The notes: generated by a model from the sequence alone, not told the origin. Shown: positions 1 to 5,534, counted from the stretch's first letter. The stretch: DNA of 7,045 nt from Candidatus Omnitrophota bacterium (GCA_030640885.1 DAOWIN010000090.1:1-7045); one strand, 5' to 3'. Numbers and translations are program-made.

Positions 1-1283
1 AAATTTATGCGGATGAACTTATTTTGGCTAAAATTGACCTTTGTTTGGGCAATGATATTACTGCTCCTTTGGCAATCAAGCAGTTTGAAAAACTGCCTTC
101 TGCAAACAGAAAGATTTTTGATAATAAAAAAATAGTATTAGTTCCCGACCATTTTACACCCAACAAGGATATAAAGAGTGCTGAACAGTGCAAATTAATG
201 CGTGAATTTGCTAAAAAGCACAAAATAGAAAATTACTTTGAAGTAGGTAGAATGGGGATTGAACACGCCCTGCTTCCGGAGTTGGGTTTAATTAAACCGG
301 GAAATTTGACGATTGGGGCGGATTCGCATACTTGCACTTACGGAGCGTTGGGAGCCTTTTCTGCCGGCGTGGGGAGCACGGATTTAGCTTTTGCTTTTGT
401 TAGCGGAAAGTGCTGGCTTAGGGTTCCGAGGACAATCAAGTTTATCTATTACGGTAAATTGAATAAGTGGGTAAGCGGGAAGGACATTATTCTGCATACC
501 ATTGGTGATGTGGGGGTAAGCGGTTGTTTATACAAAACAATGGAGTTTAGCGGAGAGGTTATCCAAAAATTAGGAATGGATGACCGTTTTACAATATGTA
601 ATATGGTTATTGAAGCCGGGGCAAAGAACGGGATAATTGAACCAGATCAAATAACGCTTGATTATGTCAAGCAAGTTACCCAGACGCCCAGTTACCCAGA
701 CGCCCAGTTACCCAGACGCCCAGCGGGGAAACTGGGAAACTTACGAGAGCTTGGAGCTTGGAGCCTGTATAAATCGGATAAAAAGGCGAATTATTTAGAG
801 ACTAAAGAATACGATGTTAGTAAACTCAAACCGCTGGTCGCCTGTCCTGATTTGCCCAGCAATGTTAAGCCGGCCGAAGAATTGGAGGATGTGCGAATTG
901 ACCAAGCAGTAATTGGTTCTTGCACCAATGGCAGAATTTCGGATTTACGGATTGCGGCTAAAATTCTAAAAGGTAAGAAGGTCCATCCGGATGTGCGATT
1001 AATTGTTATTCCGGCGACACAAAGTATCTATTTGCAAGCGTTAAAGGAAGGGTTAATTGAGGTTTTTATTTCCGCTCAGGCAGCAGTTTCTACGCCCACC
1101 TGCGGTCCCTGTTTGGGGGGGCATATGGGAGTTTTGGCAAAGGGCGAAAGGGCGATTTCTACTACCAACCGCAATTTTAAAGGAAGAATGGGCAGTTCGG
1201 AAAGTGAGGTATTTTTGGCAAATCCGGCAGTAGCGGCGGCGAGCGCAATTAAGGGAAAAATTAGTGTGCCGGATGCAATTTAA
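1..1283 (+). CDS. leuC: 3-isopropylmalate dehydratase large subunit (or close homoaconitase relative), 5' end missing
   Basis: This is an aconitase-superfamily [4Fe-4S] hydro-lyase large subunit. LeuC isomerises 2- and 3-isopropylmalate in leucine synthesis, in the cytoplasm, together with a small LeuD subunit. The frame is already open at base 3 and reads IYADELILAKIDLCLGNDIT. The TTG at 24 therefore lies inside the conserved N-terminal block and is not the start; I estimate 20-25 codons are missing upstream. The three expected cluster cysteines are present: one in GSCTNGR (codon at 921) and two in PTCGPCLGG (codons at 1101 and 1110). GADSHTCTYGALGAF (about 318-362) is the usual substrate/cluster block. 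Length and style match the roughly 420-residue archaeal-type LeuC/HacA group, so homoaconitase is the main alternative. A loop near 672-767 is lengthened by about 30 residues encoded by tandem repeats. leuD does not follow; an unrelated gene starts 36 nt downstream. Confidence 0.9.
   Translation, partial: IYADELILAKIDLCLGNDITAPLAIKQFEKLPSANRKIFDNKKIVLVPDHFTPNKDIKSAEQCKLMREFAKKHKIENYFEVGRMGIEHALLPELGLIKPGNLTIGADSHTCTYGALGAFSAGVGSTDLAFAFVSGKCWLRVPRTIKFIYYGKLNKWVSGKDIILHTIGDVGVSGCLYKTMEFSGEVIQKLGMDDRFTICNMVIEAGAKNGIIEPDQITLDYVKQVTQTPSYPDAQLPRRPAGKLGNLRELGAWSLYKSDKKANYLETKEYDVSKLKPLVACPDLPSNVKPAEELEDVRIDQAVIGSCTNGRISDLRIAAKILKGKKVHPDVRLIVIPATQSIYLQALKEGLIEVFISAQAAVSTPTCGPCLGGHMGVLAKGERAISTTNRNFKGRMGSSESEVFLANPAVAAASAIKGKISVPDAI
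675..722 (+). repeat. 16-bp tandem repeat, three perfect copies, inside leuC
   Basis: The unit GTTACCCAGACGCCCA occurs at 675-690, 691-706 and 707-722 without a mismatch. Sixteen is not a multiple of three, so each copy is read in a different frame, and the three copies together (48 bp) restore the frame. The encoded stretch, VTQTPSYPDAQLPRRP, is proline-rich and has no counterpart in the LeuC sequences I remember. It falls in a variable loop just before the conserved YKSD...YDVSKL segment. Confidence 0.95.
726..741 (+). repeat. 8-bp tandem repeat, two copies, inside leuC insertion
   Basis: GGGAAACT occurs twice in tandem, three bases after the 16-bp array ends. Its reverse complement, AGTTTCCC, resembles the AGTTACCC found in the 16-bp unit. 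The short array therefore looks like an inverted, diverged relative of the first. CCCAGTT at 703-709 and AACTGGG at 730-736 are exact reverse complements and could form a hairpin. Confidence 0.8.
747..767 (+). repeat. 7-bp tandem repeat, three copies, inside leuC insertion
   Basis: GAGCTTG, GAGCTTG and GAGCCTG follow one another, the last with one substitution. The stretch encodes part of ELGAWSL and ends where recognisable LeuC sequence (YKSDKKANY) resumes. It is the third tandem array within 93 bp. Confidence 0.8.
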
Positions 1284-1310
1284 CCATTGAAGGTTAAAAA
1301 TATAACCAAA

Positions 1311-1315
1311 AGGAG
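1311..1315 (+). promoter_or_regulatory. Ribosome binding site deciding the mcsA-like start
   Basis: AGGAG, within AAAAGGAGA, lies four bases before the ATG at 1320. This favours that ATG over the in-frame TTG at 1287, which would add 11 residues ahead of the conserved MLCDIC start of the family. Confidence 0.8.
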
Positions 1316-1319
1316 AACA

Positions 1320-1799
1320 ATGCTTTGTGATATTTGCCATAAGAATGCAGCTACGGTTCATATTACCGAGTTGGTCAATGATAAAATGATGGAGATGCAT
1401 CTTTGCGAGCAATGCGCTCAAGCAAAGGGGATTAGTTTGCCCGAGGATTTTCCCTTAGCCGATTTTTTGGCTGGTTTAACCGATTTTGAATTGACCAAGG
1501 CTAAAAAACCCACCTTGCGATGTTCTCACTGCGGTTTAGATTATGAGGATTTTAAAAGAATTGGACGTTTGGGCTGTCCGCACTGTTATGAAAATTTCAA
1601 AGAGAGTTTAACCCCTTTGTTAAAAAGGATTCAGGGAGGGGAACAGCATGTTGGCAAATTCCCGCATTATGTCGATAAAAGCACAAAACAGGCATTAGAG
1701 ATTAAAAATCTACAGAGAAAATTAGACAAAGCAATTCAAGAGGAGAATTTTGAGAAAGCGGCAATAATAAGAGACAAGATTAAAAAAATAAAGAAATAA
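1320..1799 (+). CDS. mcsA: McsA-like four-CxxC zinc-binding protein with C-terminal UVR motif
   Basis: From the ATG at 1320 the protein has 159 residues. It carries four CxxC pairs: C3/C6, C29/C32, C68/C71 and C86/C89, which should form two zinc-binding modules. A lysine/glutamate-rich UvrB/UvrC (UVR) helical motif follows at about 131-159 (LQRKLDKAIQEENFEKAAIIRD). This is the architecture of McsA, which in Firmicutes activates the protein-arginine kinase McsB and modulates the CtsR heat-shock repressor. In other phyla, relatives occur without mcsB and are named only as UVR-motif proteins. Here it lies between leuC and purD rather than beside mcsB, clpC or ctsR, so its partner is unknown. A YwlE-type phosphatase domain is encoded about 2.5 kb downstream, which makes an arginine-phosphorylation link worth testing. 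Family assignment is firm; function in this organism is inferred. Confidence 0.85.
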   Translation: MLCDICHKNAATVHITELVNDKMMEMHLCEQCAQAKGISLPEDFPLADFLAGLTDFELTKAKKPTLRCSHCGLDYEDFKRIGRLGCPHCYENFKESLTPLLKRIQGGEQHVGKFPHYVDKSTKQALEIKNLQRKLDKAIQEENFEKAAIIRDKIKKIKK

Positions 1800-1830
1800 A
1801 TAATAATAGGTCAAAATCTTTGTTAATAAA

Positions 1831-3141
1831 ATGAAAGTTTTGGTAATTGGTTCAGGTGGGCGTGAGCATTGTTTGGTTTGGAAAATTGCTCAGAGCAAAA
1901 AGGTGAAAAAGATTTTTTGCGCGCCGGGCAATGCTGGAATAAGCGAATTTGCCGAGTGCATAGATATTTCTCCTGCTAATATAAAAGAACTGCTTGATTT
2001 TGCTCGGCAAAGGGAGATTGATCTAACTGTTGTTGGACCTGAGGCTCCATTGACGCAAGGGATAGTTGATGAATTTGAAAACTGCGGTTTAAAGATTTTT
2101 GGTCCCTGTAAACAAGCCGCTCAATTGGAAAGCAGTAAAATATTTGCCAAAAATCTGATGCGTAAGTACAATATTCCTACTGCTGATTTTGAGGGTTTTG
2201 ATGATTATGAAAAAGCGATTGCTTATCTGCAAAATCTGAACTTTCCCTGCGTAGTCAAAGCGGATGGCTTAGCCGCTGGCAAGGGCGTGATTGTTATTCA
2301 CAACAAAGAAGAGGGCAAGAATGCCATTTGCAAAATGATGCAGGAGAAAATTTTTGGCGCCGCTGGTGAAAAGATAGTCATTGAGGAATTTTTAAGCGGT
2401 GAAGAAGCTTCTATCATTGCCTTTAGCGATGGAAAGACAGTTTTGCCTCTACCTTCTTCGCAGGACCACAAGCAAATTTATGAGGGTGATAAGGGGGCAA
2501 ACACTGGCGGAATGGGCGCTTATTCTCCGGCATTGTTTGTAAATGAACAAAGATTTAATTTTGCCAAAGAAAAAATATTGCAGAGGATTATTCAGGGATT
2601 GCAAAAGGAAGGAATAAACTATAAAGGGATAATTTATGCTGGAATAATGATTGATGGTAATGATGTACGGGTTTTGGAATTCAATGTTCGTTTTGGCGAC
2701 CCGGAAGCTCAGGTAATTTTGCCGCGGTTAAACAATGATTTGGTGGAAATTTTTTTGGCAGTTATTGATAATAGATTAGAAGAGATAAAATTAAAACTAT
2801 CTTTCCAATCGGCGATTTGTGTAGTGCTTGCTTCTAAAGGCTACCCGGGGAAATACGAAAAAGGTAAAGAAATTTTCGGTTTGGATAAAATAAAAGATGC
2901 TTTGGTATTTCACGCCGGAACGAAATACCAACCAGTCACCAGTCACCAGTCACCAGTCACCAGTAAAAAGATTATTACCAACGGGGGAAGGGTGTTGGGG
3001 ATTATGGCTTTGGGAGATGGTTTAGAAGAAGCAATAGATAAAGTATACAGAGAAGTAAATGAAGTCAATTTTGAGGGAATGCAGTATCGACGGGATATTG
3101 GGGAGAAAGCCTTAAGCCGTAAGCTACAGGTTGCAGGATAG
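1831..3141 (+). CDS. purD: Phosphoribosylamine-glycine ligase (GAR synthetase)
   Basis: PurD joins glycine to 5-phosphoribosylamine using ATP in the second step of de novo purine synthesis. The 436-residue protein is full length. It shows the N-terminal GSGGREH (7-13), VVGPEAPL (67-74), the ATP-grasp KADGLAAGKGV (143-153), the SSQDHKQIYEGDKGANTGGMGAYSP block (209-233) and the metal/ATP site LEFNVRFGDPEAQ (282-294). The ATG start gives the conserved MKVLVIGSGG opening. No good ribosome binding site precedes it, only AATAGG about 20 nt upstream, so translation may be weak or coupled to mcsA, which ends 31 nt before. Between HAGTK and the conserved TNGGRVLG the usual short turn is replaced by residues encoded by a 7-bp tandem repeat (about 367-378). 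Other motifs are intact, so the enzyme is probably active. Confidence 0.96.
   Translation: MKVLVIGSGGREHCLVWKIAQSKKVKKIFCAPGNAGISEFAECIDISPANIKELLDFARQREIDLTVVGPEAPLTQGIVDEFENCGLKIFGPCKQAAQLESSKIFAKNLMRKYNIPTADFEGFDDYEKAIAYLQNLNFPCVVKADGLAAGKGVIVIHNKEEGKNAICKMMQEKIFGAAGEKIVIEEFLSGEEASIIAFSDGKTVLPLPSSQDHKQIYEGDKGANTGGMGAYSPALFVNEQRFNFAKEKILQRIIQGLQKEGINYKGIIYAGIMIDGNDVRVLEFNVRFGDPEAQVILPRLNNDLVEIFLAVIDNRLEEIKLKLSFQSAICVVLASKGYPGKYEKGKEIFGLDKIKDALVFHAGTKYQPVTSHQSPVTSKKIITNGGRVLGIMALGDGLEEAIDKVYREVNEVNFEGMQYRRDIGEKALSRKLQVAG
2931..2964 (+). repeat. 7-bp tandem repeat, 4.9 copies, inside purD
   Basis: ACCAGTC occurs four times from 2931 to 2958, followed by a partial ACCAGT, with no mismatches. 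The period of seven cycles through all three frames and encodes PVTSHQSPVTS, repeating every seven codons. It sits in a turn before the conserved ITNGGRVLG strand of the PurD C-terminal domain, where related proteins have only a few residues. Confidence 0.95.
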
Positions 3142-3150
3142 AATGGCATC

Positions 3151-3184
3151 AATCAGTGTAATCATTTTTAAATCAGTGTCATCA
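3151..3184 (+). repeat. Two copies of a 14-bp element, 20-bp period, before purE
   Basis: AATCAGTGTAATCA (3151-3164) and AATCAGTGTCATCA (3171-3184) differ at one base and start exactly 20 bp apart. They fill most of the 53-bp gap between purD and purE, and the second copy runs directly into the purE ribosome binding site. The reverse complement, TGATTACACTGATT, is nearly the same as the pair found before the first tRNA gene (5145-5178), so the two sites belong to one family in opposite orientations. Confidence 0.85.
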
Positions 3185-3188
3185 GAGG
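3184..3188 (+). promoter_or_regulatory. Ribosome binding site of purE
   Basis: GAGGT lies six bases before the ATG at 3195. The 14-bp repeat ends on the A at 3184, so the repeat abuts the binding site and could affect purE translation through RNA structure. Confidence 0.6.
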
Positions 3189-3194
3189 TAAAAA

Positions 3195-3689
3195 ATGAAA
3201 AAGCCGCTTGTTAATATAGTTATCGGTAGTGATTCAGATTTACCCACCATAAAGGAAACAGAAAAAATTTTAGAGGAATTTGATATTGCTTATGAGACAA
3301 AAATTCTTTCCGCTCACCGCAGTCCCCAAAAGGTTTCCGAATTTGCCTCTAATGCTGCTAATCAAGGGGTGAAAGTAATTATTGCCGCCGCCGGCGGAGC
3401 GGCAGCCTTAGCTGGAGCAATTGCCGCCCATACTACTTTACCGGTGGTTGCTATTCCGATAGAGACAAAAAGTCTCAATGGTTTAGATTCTTTGCTTTCT
3501 ACTGTTCAGATGCCCAGCGGTGTGCCAGTGGGCTGTATGGCGATTGGTAAAGCCGGAGCAAAAAATGGGGCTTTCTTCGCAATCCAAATTTTAGGAACAA
3601 ATGATGAAAATATTGTTCGCAAAATTCAAAACCACAAAAGGAAATTAAGGGAGAAAGTTGAGCAAAAAAACAAAGATATTAAAAATTAG
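3195..3689 (+). CDS. purE: N5-carboxyaminoimidazole ribonucleotide mutase, class I type
   Basis: PurE moves the carboxyl group of N5-CAIR to give CAIR in purine synthesis. The 164-residue protein has GSDSD (11-15), SAHRSP (39-44, with the catalytic His41), GGAAALAG (67-74) and GLDSLLSTVQMPSGVPVG (96-113). The SAHR form, rather than SAHK, points to class I, which needs PurK to supply N5-CAIR; purK is not in this window. Residue 71 is Ala, where the E. coli-type motif GGAAHLPG has His. This may be a lineage feature rather than a defect, since the surrounding motif is intact. The C-terminal tail overlaps the next gene by 32 nt, so purE and tsaC-ywlE should be co-transcribed and translationally linked. 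It lies 53 nt after purD, a functionally matching neighbour. Confidence 0.95.
   Translation: MKKPLVNIVIGSDSDLPTIKETEKILEEFDIAYETKILSAHRSPQKVSEFASNAANQGVKVIIAAAGGAAALAGAIAAHTTLPVVAIPIETKSLNGLDSLLSTVQMPSGVPVGCMAIGKAGAKNGAFFAIQILGTNDENIVRKIQNHKRKLREKVEQKNKDIKN
3647..3653 (+). promoter_or_regulatory. Ribosome binding site supporting a TTG start for the fusion gene
   Basis: AAGGGAG lies four bases before TTG at 3658, inside the 3' end of purE. No ATG or GTG near the beginning of this frame would keep the TsaC domain complete, so the strong site supports TTG initiation. Confidence 0.75.
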
Positions 3690-4704
3690 TCCCCAGATTC
3701 CAGAGACAAAAAAGATTGAGGAAGCGGCTGAGATAGTTAAGAAGGGGGGAGTACTTATTTTTCCTACTGAAGCAGTCTATGGAGTAGGTGGGGATTTTAC
3801 CAATTCAGAAGCAATCCAAAGGATTTGCCAAATCAAAAATCGCCCCTCAGATAAACCATTAACCATTCATATTGCCGACAAAAATGACGCCGAGAAATTG
3901 GCTGAGAACCCTCCTGCTGTTTTCTACGCTCTTAGCAAAACCTTTTGGCCTGGTCCCCTAACTTTGATTTTAGAAACAAAAAAGAGTAGTATGGGTTTGC
4001 GTTTTCCCGACAATAAGATTGCTCAAAAATTAATTAAAGAAAGCGGAACATTCCTATCCGCTTCCAGCGCTAATCTTGCTGGAGCTCAACCGCCGATTAA
4101 CCTCGACGAGGCGCTGAAAGACTTAGATGGTTTAGTGGATTTAGCCGTTGACGGCGGAAAGAGCAAAATAGGGACTGCTTCCACAATTTTAGATTTAACC
4201 TCTTTAGAGCCAAAGATTTTACGAGAGGGACCGATTAATAAAGAAGAATTAAACAAAGTTATTCGACAAAAGAGAGTGCTTTTTGTTTGCACTGGCAATA
4301 CTTGTCGGAGTATTATGGCTGAAGGGTTGTTAAAAAAAATACTCGATGAAAAACAGAAAAAGGATGTTAAAATTTTTTCTGCTGGTGTTTCTGCTCTTGA
4401 AGGTATGTCCCCTACTCGCCAAACCATAGAAATCTTACATCGGGAAGGCATTGATGTTTCTAATTACACAACTAAAGTGTTAACAGAGGAAATGATTAAA
4501 TCTGCCGATGTAATCTTTGTAATGCAGGAGTATCATAAGGATGTTATTTTAAGAAAGGTTGATTGGGTGGGGAAAAGGATTTTTGTTTTAGATGTGCCCG
4601 ACCCCATTGGCAGACCCTTGAATATTTATCAGGATTACTTTGAGATTGTAAAAGGAGAAATGGGCAAGGTTTTAAAGAGGATAGCAAATATGGTGAAACC
4701 ATGA
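3658..4704 (+). CDS. tsaC-ywlE: Fusion of threonylcarbamoyl-AMP synthase (TsaC/Sua5-YrdC) with a YwlE-type low-molecular-weight phosphatase
   Basis: This single 348-residue frame joins two enzymes. Residues about 14-195 form a YrdC/TsaC domain, which makes threonylcarbamoyl-adenylate for t6A modification of ANN-decoding tRNAs. Its motifs are FPTEAVYGVGG (35-45), KNRPSDKPL (60-68), WPGPLTLIL (97-105), SASSANLAG (134-142) and PKILREG (185-191). Residues about 205-348 are a low-molecular-weight phosphatase with the P-loop VCTGNTCRS (nucleophile C211, R217) and the general-acid loop DVPDPIG (D315). The Thr at 215 corresponds to the Thr that sets phosphoarginine specificity in B. subtilis YwlE; ordinary tyrosine phosphatases have a bulkier Ile there. 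The long C-terminal Sua5 domain is absent, so the first half is TsaC-length. The B. subtilis order ywlC, ywlE, ywlF(rpiB) is preserved, with the first two genes fused. The stop overlaps the rpiB start as ATGA. Arginine specificity is inferred from one residue. Confidence 0.92.
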   Translation: MSKKTKILKISPQIPETKKIEEAAEIVKKGGVLIFPTEAVYGVGGDFTNSEAIQRICQIKNRPSDKPLTIHIADKNDAEKLAENPPAVFYALSKTFWPGPLTLILETKKSSMGLRFPDNKIAQKLIKESGTFLSASSANLAGAQPPINLDEALKDLDGLVDLAVDGGKSKIGTASTILDLTSLEPKILREGPINKEELNKVIRQKRVLFVCTGNTCRSIMAEGLLKKILDEKQKKDVKIFSAGVSALEGMSPTRQTIEILHREGIDVSNYTTKVLTEEMIKSADVIFVMQEYHKDVILRKVDWVGKRIFVLDVPDPIGRPLNIYQDYFEIVKGEMGKVLKRIANMVKP

Positions 4705-5147
4705 GGATTGCAATTGCTTCTGACCATTGCGGTTATGAATTGAAGAAGTATTTGAAGTTGCTATTGAAAAAGGATAAACATACCGTAGTTGATTTTGGCA
4801 CTAACAGCTCAAAATCCTGCGACTATCCTCAATTTGCTTTTTCTTTAGCGTCAGCAGTGGCAAAAGGGGAAGTTGATAGAGGGATTTTAATCTGTGCCAC
4901 TGGAATTGGAATGTCCATTACTGCTAATAAAGTAAAAGGTATCCGCGCCGCTCTTTGTTTTTCCCCAGAGATAGCTAGGCTAAGCCGCGAGCATAATAAC
5001 AGCAACATTTTGGTTTTAGCGGGGATGCTTATTGAGAAAGGATTAAACGAGCGTATATGCAAAATTTGGTTAAAATCTGATTTTTTAGGTGAGCGGCACA
5101 GCCGAAGATTAAAACAGATAGAGGAATTTGAGGCATCGGATGCCTGA
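4701..5147 (+). CDS. rpiB: Ribose-5-phosphate isomerase B
   Basis: This RpiB/LacAB-family sugar-phosphate isomerase of 148 residues interconverts ribose 5-phosphate and ribulose 5-phosphate in the pentose phosphate pathway. Visible motifs are SDHCGYELK (7-15), DYP (41-43), the catalytic loop CATGIGMS (65-72) with C65, NKVKGIRAA (76-84), EHNNSN (97-102) and GERHSRR (130-136) near the phosphate site. Residue 66 is Ala, where most members have Gly (CGTGIGMS). That change is mild and the rest of the loop is intact. The ATG overlaps the preceding stop (ATGA), so translation is likely coupled, and only a weak GGTGA precedes it. This rpiB placement after tsaC/ywlE matches the Firmicutes ywl cluster, where glyA and upp follow, but here two tRNA genes follow instead. 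Confidence 0.95.
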   Translation: MRIAIASDHCGYELKKYLKLLLKKDKHTVVDFGTNSSKSCDYPQFAFSLASAVAKGEVDRGILICATGIGMSITANKVKGIRAALCFSPEIARLSREHNNSNILVLAGMLIEKGLNERICKIWLKSDFLGERHSRRLKQIEEFEASDA

Positions 5148-5178
5148 TTACATAGATTAAAGACAGATTACACAGATG
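5145..5178 (+). repeat. Two copies of a 14-bp element, 20-bp period, before tRNA-Ser
   Basis: TGATTACATAGATT (5145-5158) and AGATTACACAGATG (5165-5178) start 20 bp apart. The first begins in the rpiB stop codon, and the second ends on the first base of the tRNA. Together with the reverse complement of the purE-proximal pair they give a consensus near TGATTACACWGATT. The spacer between them here is AAAGAC. Confidence 0.85.
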
Positions 5179-5264
5179 GAGAGATGCCAGAGCGGCTGAT
5201 TGGGCCGGTCTCGAAAACCGGTAGACCTAAAGTCTCCTGGGTTCAAATCCCAGTCTCTCCGCCA
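5178..5264 (+). tRNA. tRNA-Ser, anticodon CGA
   Basis: A full class II cloverleaf of 87 nt can be folded by eye. The acceptor stem pairs GGAGAGA (5178-5184) with TCTCTCC (5254-5260), followed by discriminator G and encoded CCA. The anticodon stem CCGGT/ACCGG encloses the loop CTCGAAA, giving anticodon CGA (codon UCG). A long variable arm (AGAC/GTCT) and a T arm CTGGG-TTCAAAT-CCCAG are present. G73 and the long variable arm agree with serine identity. No clear promoter of its own was found. Confidence 0.95.
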
Positions 5265-5282
5265 GAAAGTATAATATAACTG

Positions 5283-5324
5283 AACTTTGGCAAAAATCCT
5301 AACATAAGAAAATTTGTCAAAGTT
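5283..5324 (+). other. 12-bp inverted repeat between the two tRNA genes
   Basis: AACTTTGGCAAA (5283-5294) can pair with TTTGTCAAAGTT (5313-5324) over 12 positions with one G-T pair, leaving an 18-nt loop. The nearest T run (5337-5340) is 12 bases further on, so it is not a standard intrinsic terminator. In a two-tRNA transcript it would form a stem between the tRNAs, possibly for processing. The remainder of this roughly 100-nt gap shows only a small GACA-CTT-TGTC hairpin at 5344-5354. Confidence 0.5.
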
Positions 5325-5368
5325 GAGATTAACTAATTTTCCCGACACTTTGTCAGGAGATAAGAAAA

Positions 5369-5460
5369 GGAGAGGTGGCTGAGTGGCTGAAAGCAGCCGC
5401 CTGCTAAGCGGCTAACCGGGTGAAACTGGTTCTCGGGTTCGAATCCCGACCTCTCCGCCA
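5369..5460 (+). tRNA. tRNA-Ser, anticodon GCT
   Basis: This is a 92-nt class II tRNA. The acceptor stem pairs GGAGAGG (5369-5375) with CCTCTCC (5450-5456), followed by G and encoded CCA. The anticodon stem GCCGC/GCGGC encloses the loop CTGCTAA, giving anticodon GCT (codons AGC/AGU). The variable arm is long, and the T arm is CGGG-TTCGAAT-CCCG. It has the same strand and identity family as the upstream tRNA-Ser but a different isoacceptor, so this is not a recent duplicate. Confidence 0.95.
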
Positions 5461-5534
5461 TGCATCTTTGTTAAAGCGCTTACCGTACTTAACCTCGCCA
5501 GATAGTTCAGCGAACCAAAGCTTGGAAGAAAAGT

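Noticed and set aside
24..26. TTG as the start codon of leuC
   Set aside because: The frame is open upstream to the window edge, and the residues before it match the conserved N-terminal region, so the true start is outside.
675..722. CRISPR-like array in leuC
   Set aside because: The units are directly adjacent with no spacers and the period is only 16 bp.
1053..1421. Minus-strand 122-residue open frame across the leuC/mcsA junction
   Set aside because: It is antisense to two well-supported genes, shows no recognisable domain, and is cysteine-rich only because it mirrors their codons.
2943..3152. Minus-strand open frame over the end of purD
   Set aside because: It is antisense to a conserved purD terminus and starts and ends in repeat sequence, with no ribosome site or motif.
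3854..3867. AACCATT twice in tandem within tsaC
   Set aside because: It encodes the conserved KPLTIHI segment of TsaC, so the repetition is explained by coding constraint.
4086..4451. Minus-strand open frame under the tsaC-ywlE fusion (and a similar one under rpiB at 4829-5062)
   Set aside because: Both are shadows of strongly conserved plus-strand enzymes and have no domain features.
5132..5144. GGCATC-G-GATGCC palindrome as a terminator after rpiB
   Set aside because: The one-base loop cannot form a full hairpin, no T run follows, and the sequence is the coding end of rpiB.
5128..5156. Possible promoter before tRNA-Ser (TTGAGG, 17 bp, CATAGA)
   Set aside because: The -10 match is only three of six, and the -35 lies in conserved rpiB coding sequence; no better than chance in AT-rich DNA.
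5270..5275. TATAAT just after the first tRNA as a -10 box for the second
   Set aside because: No -35 element lies at a suitable distance; TTCAAA at 5242-5247 is part of the tRNA T loop and is 22 bp away.
5157..5348. Minus-strand 63-residue open frame with the string WDLNPGDFRSTGFRDRP
   Set aside because: It is the antisense translation of the tRNA-Ser(CGA) gene, a common false protein prediction.
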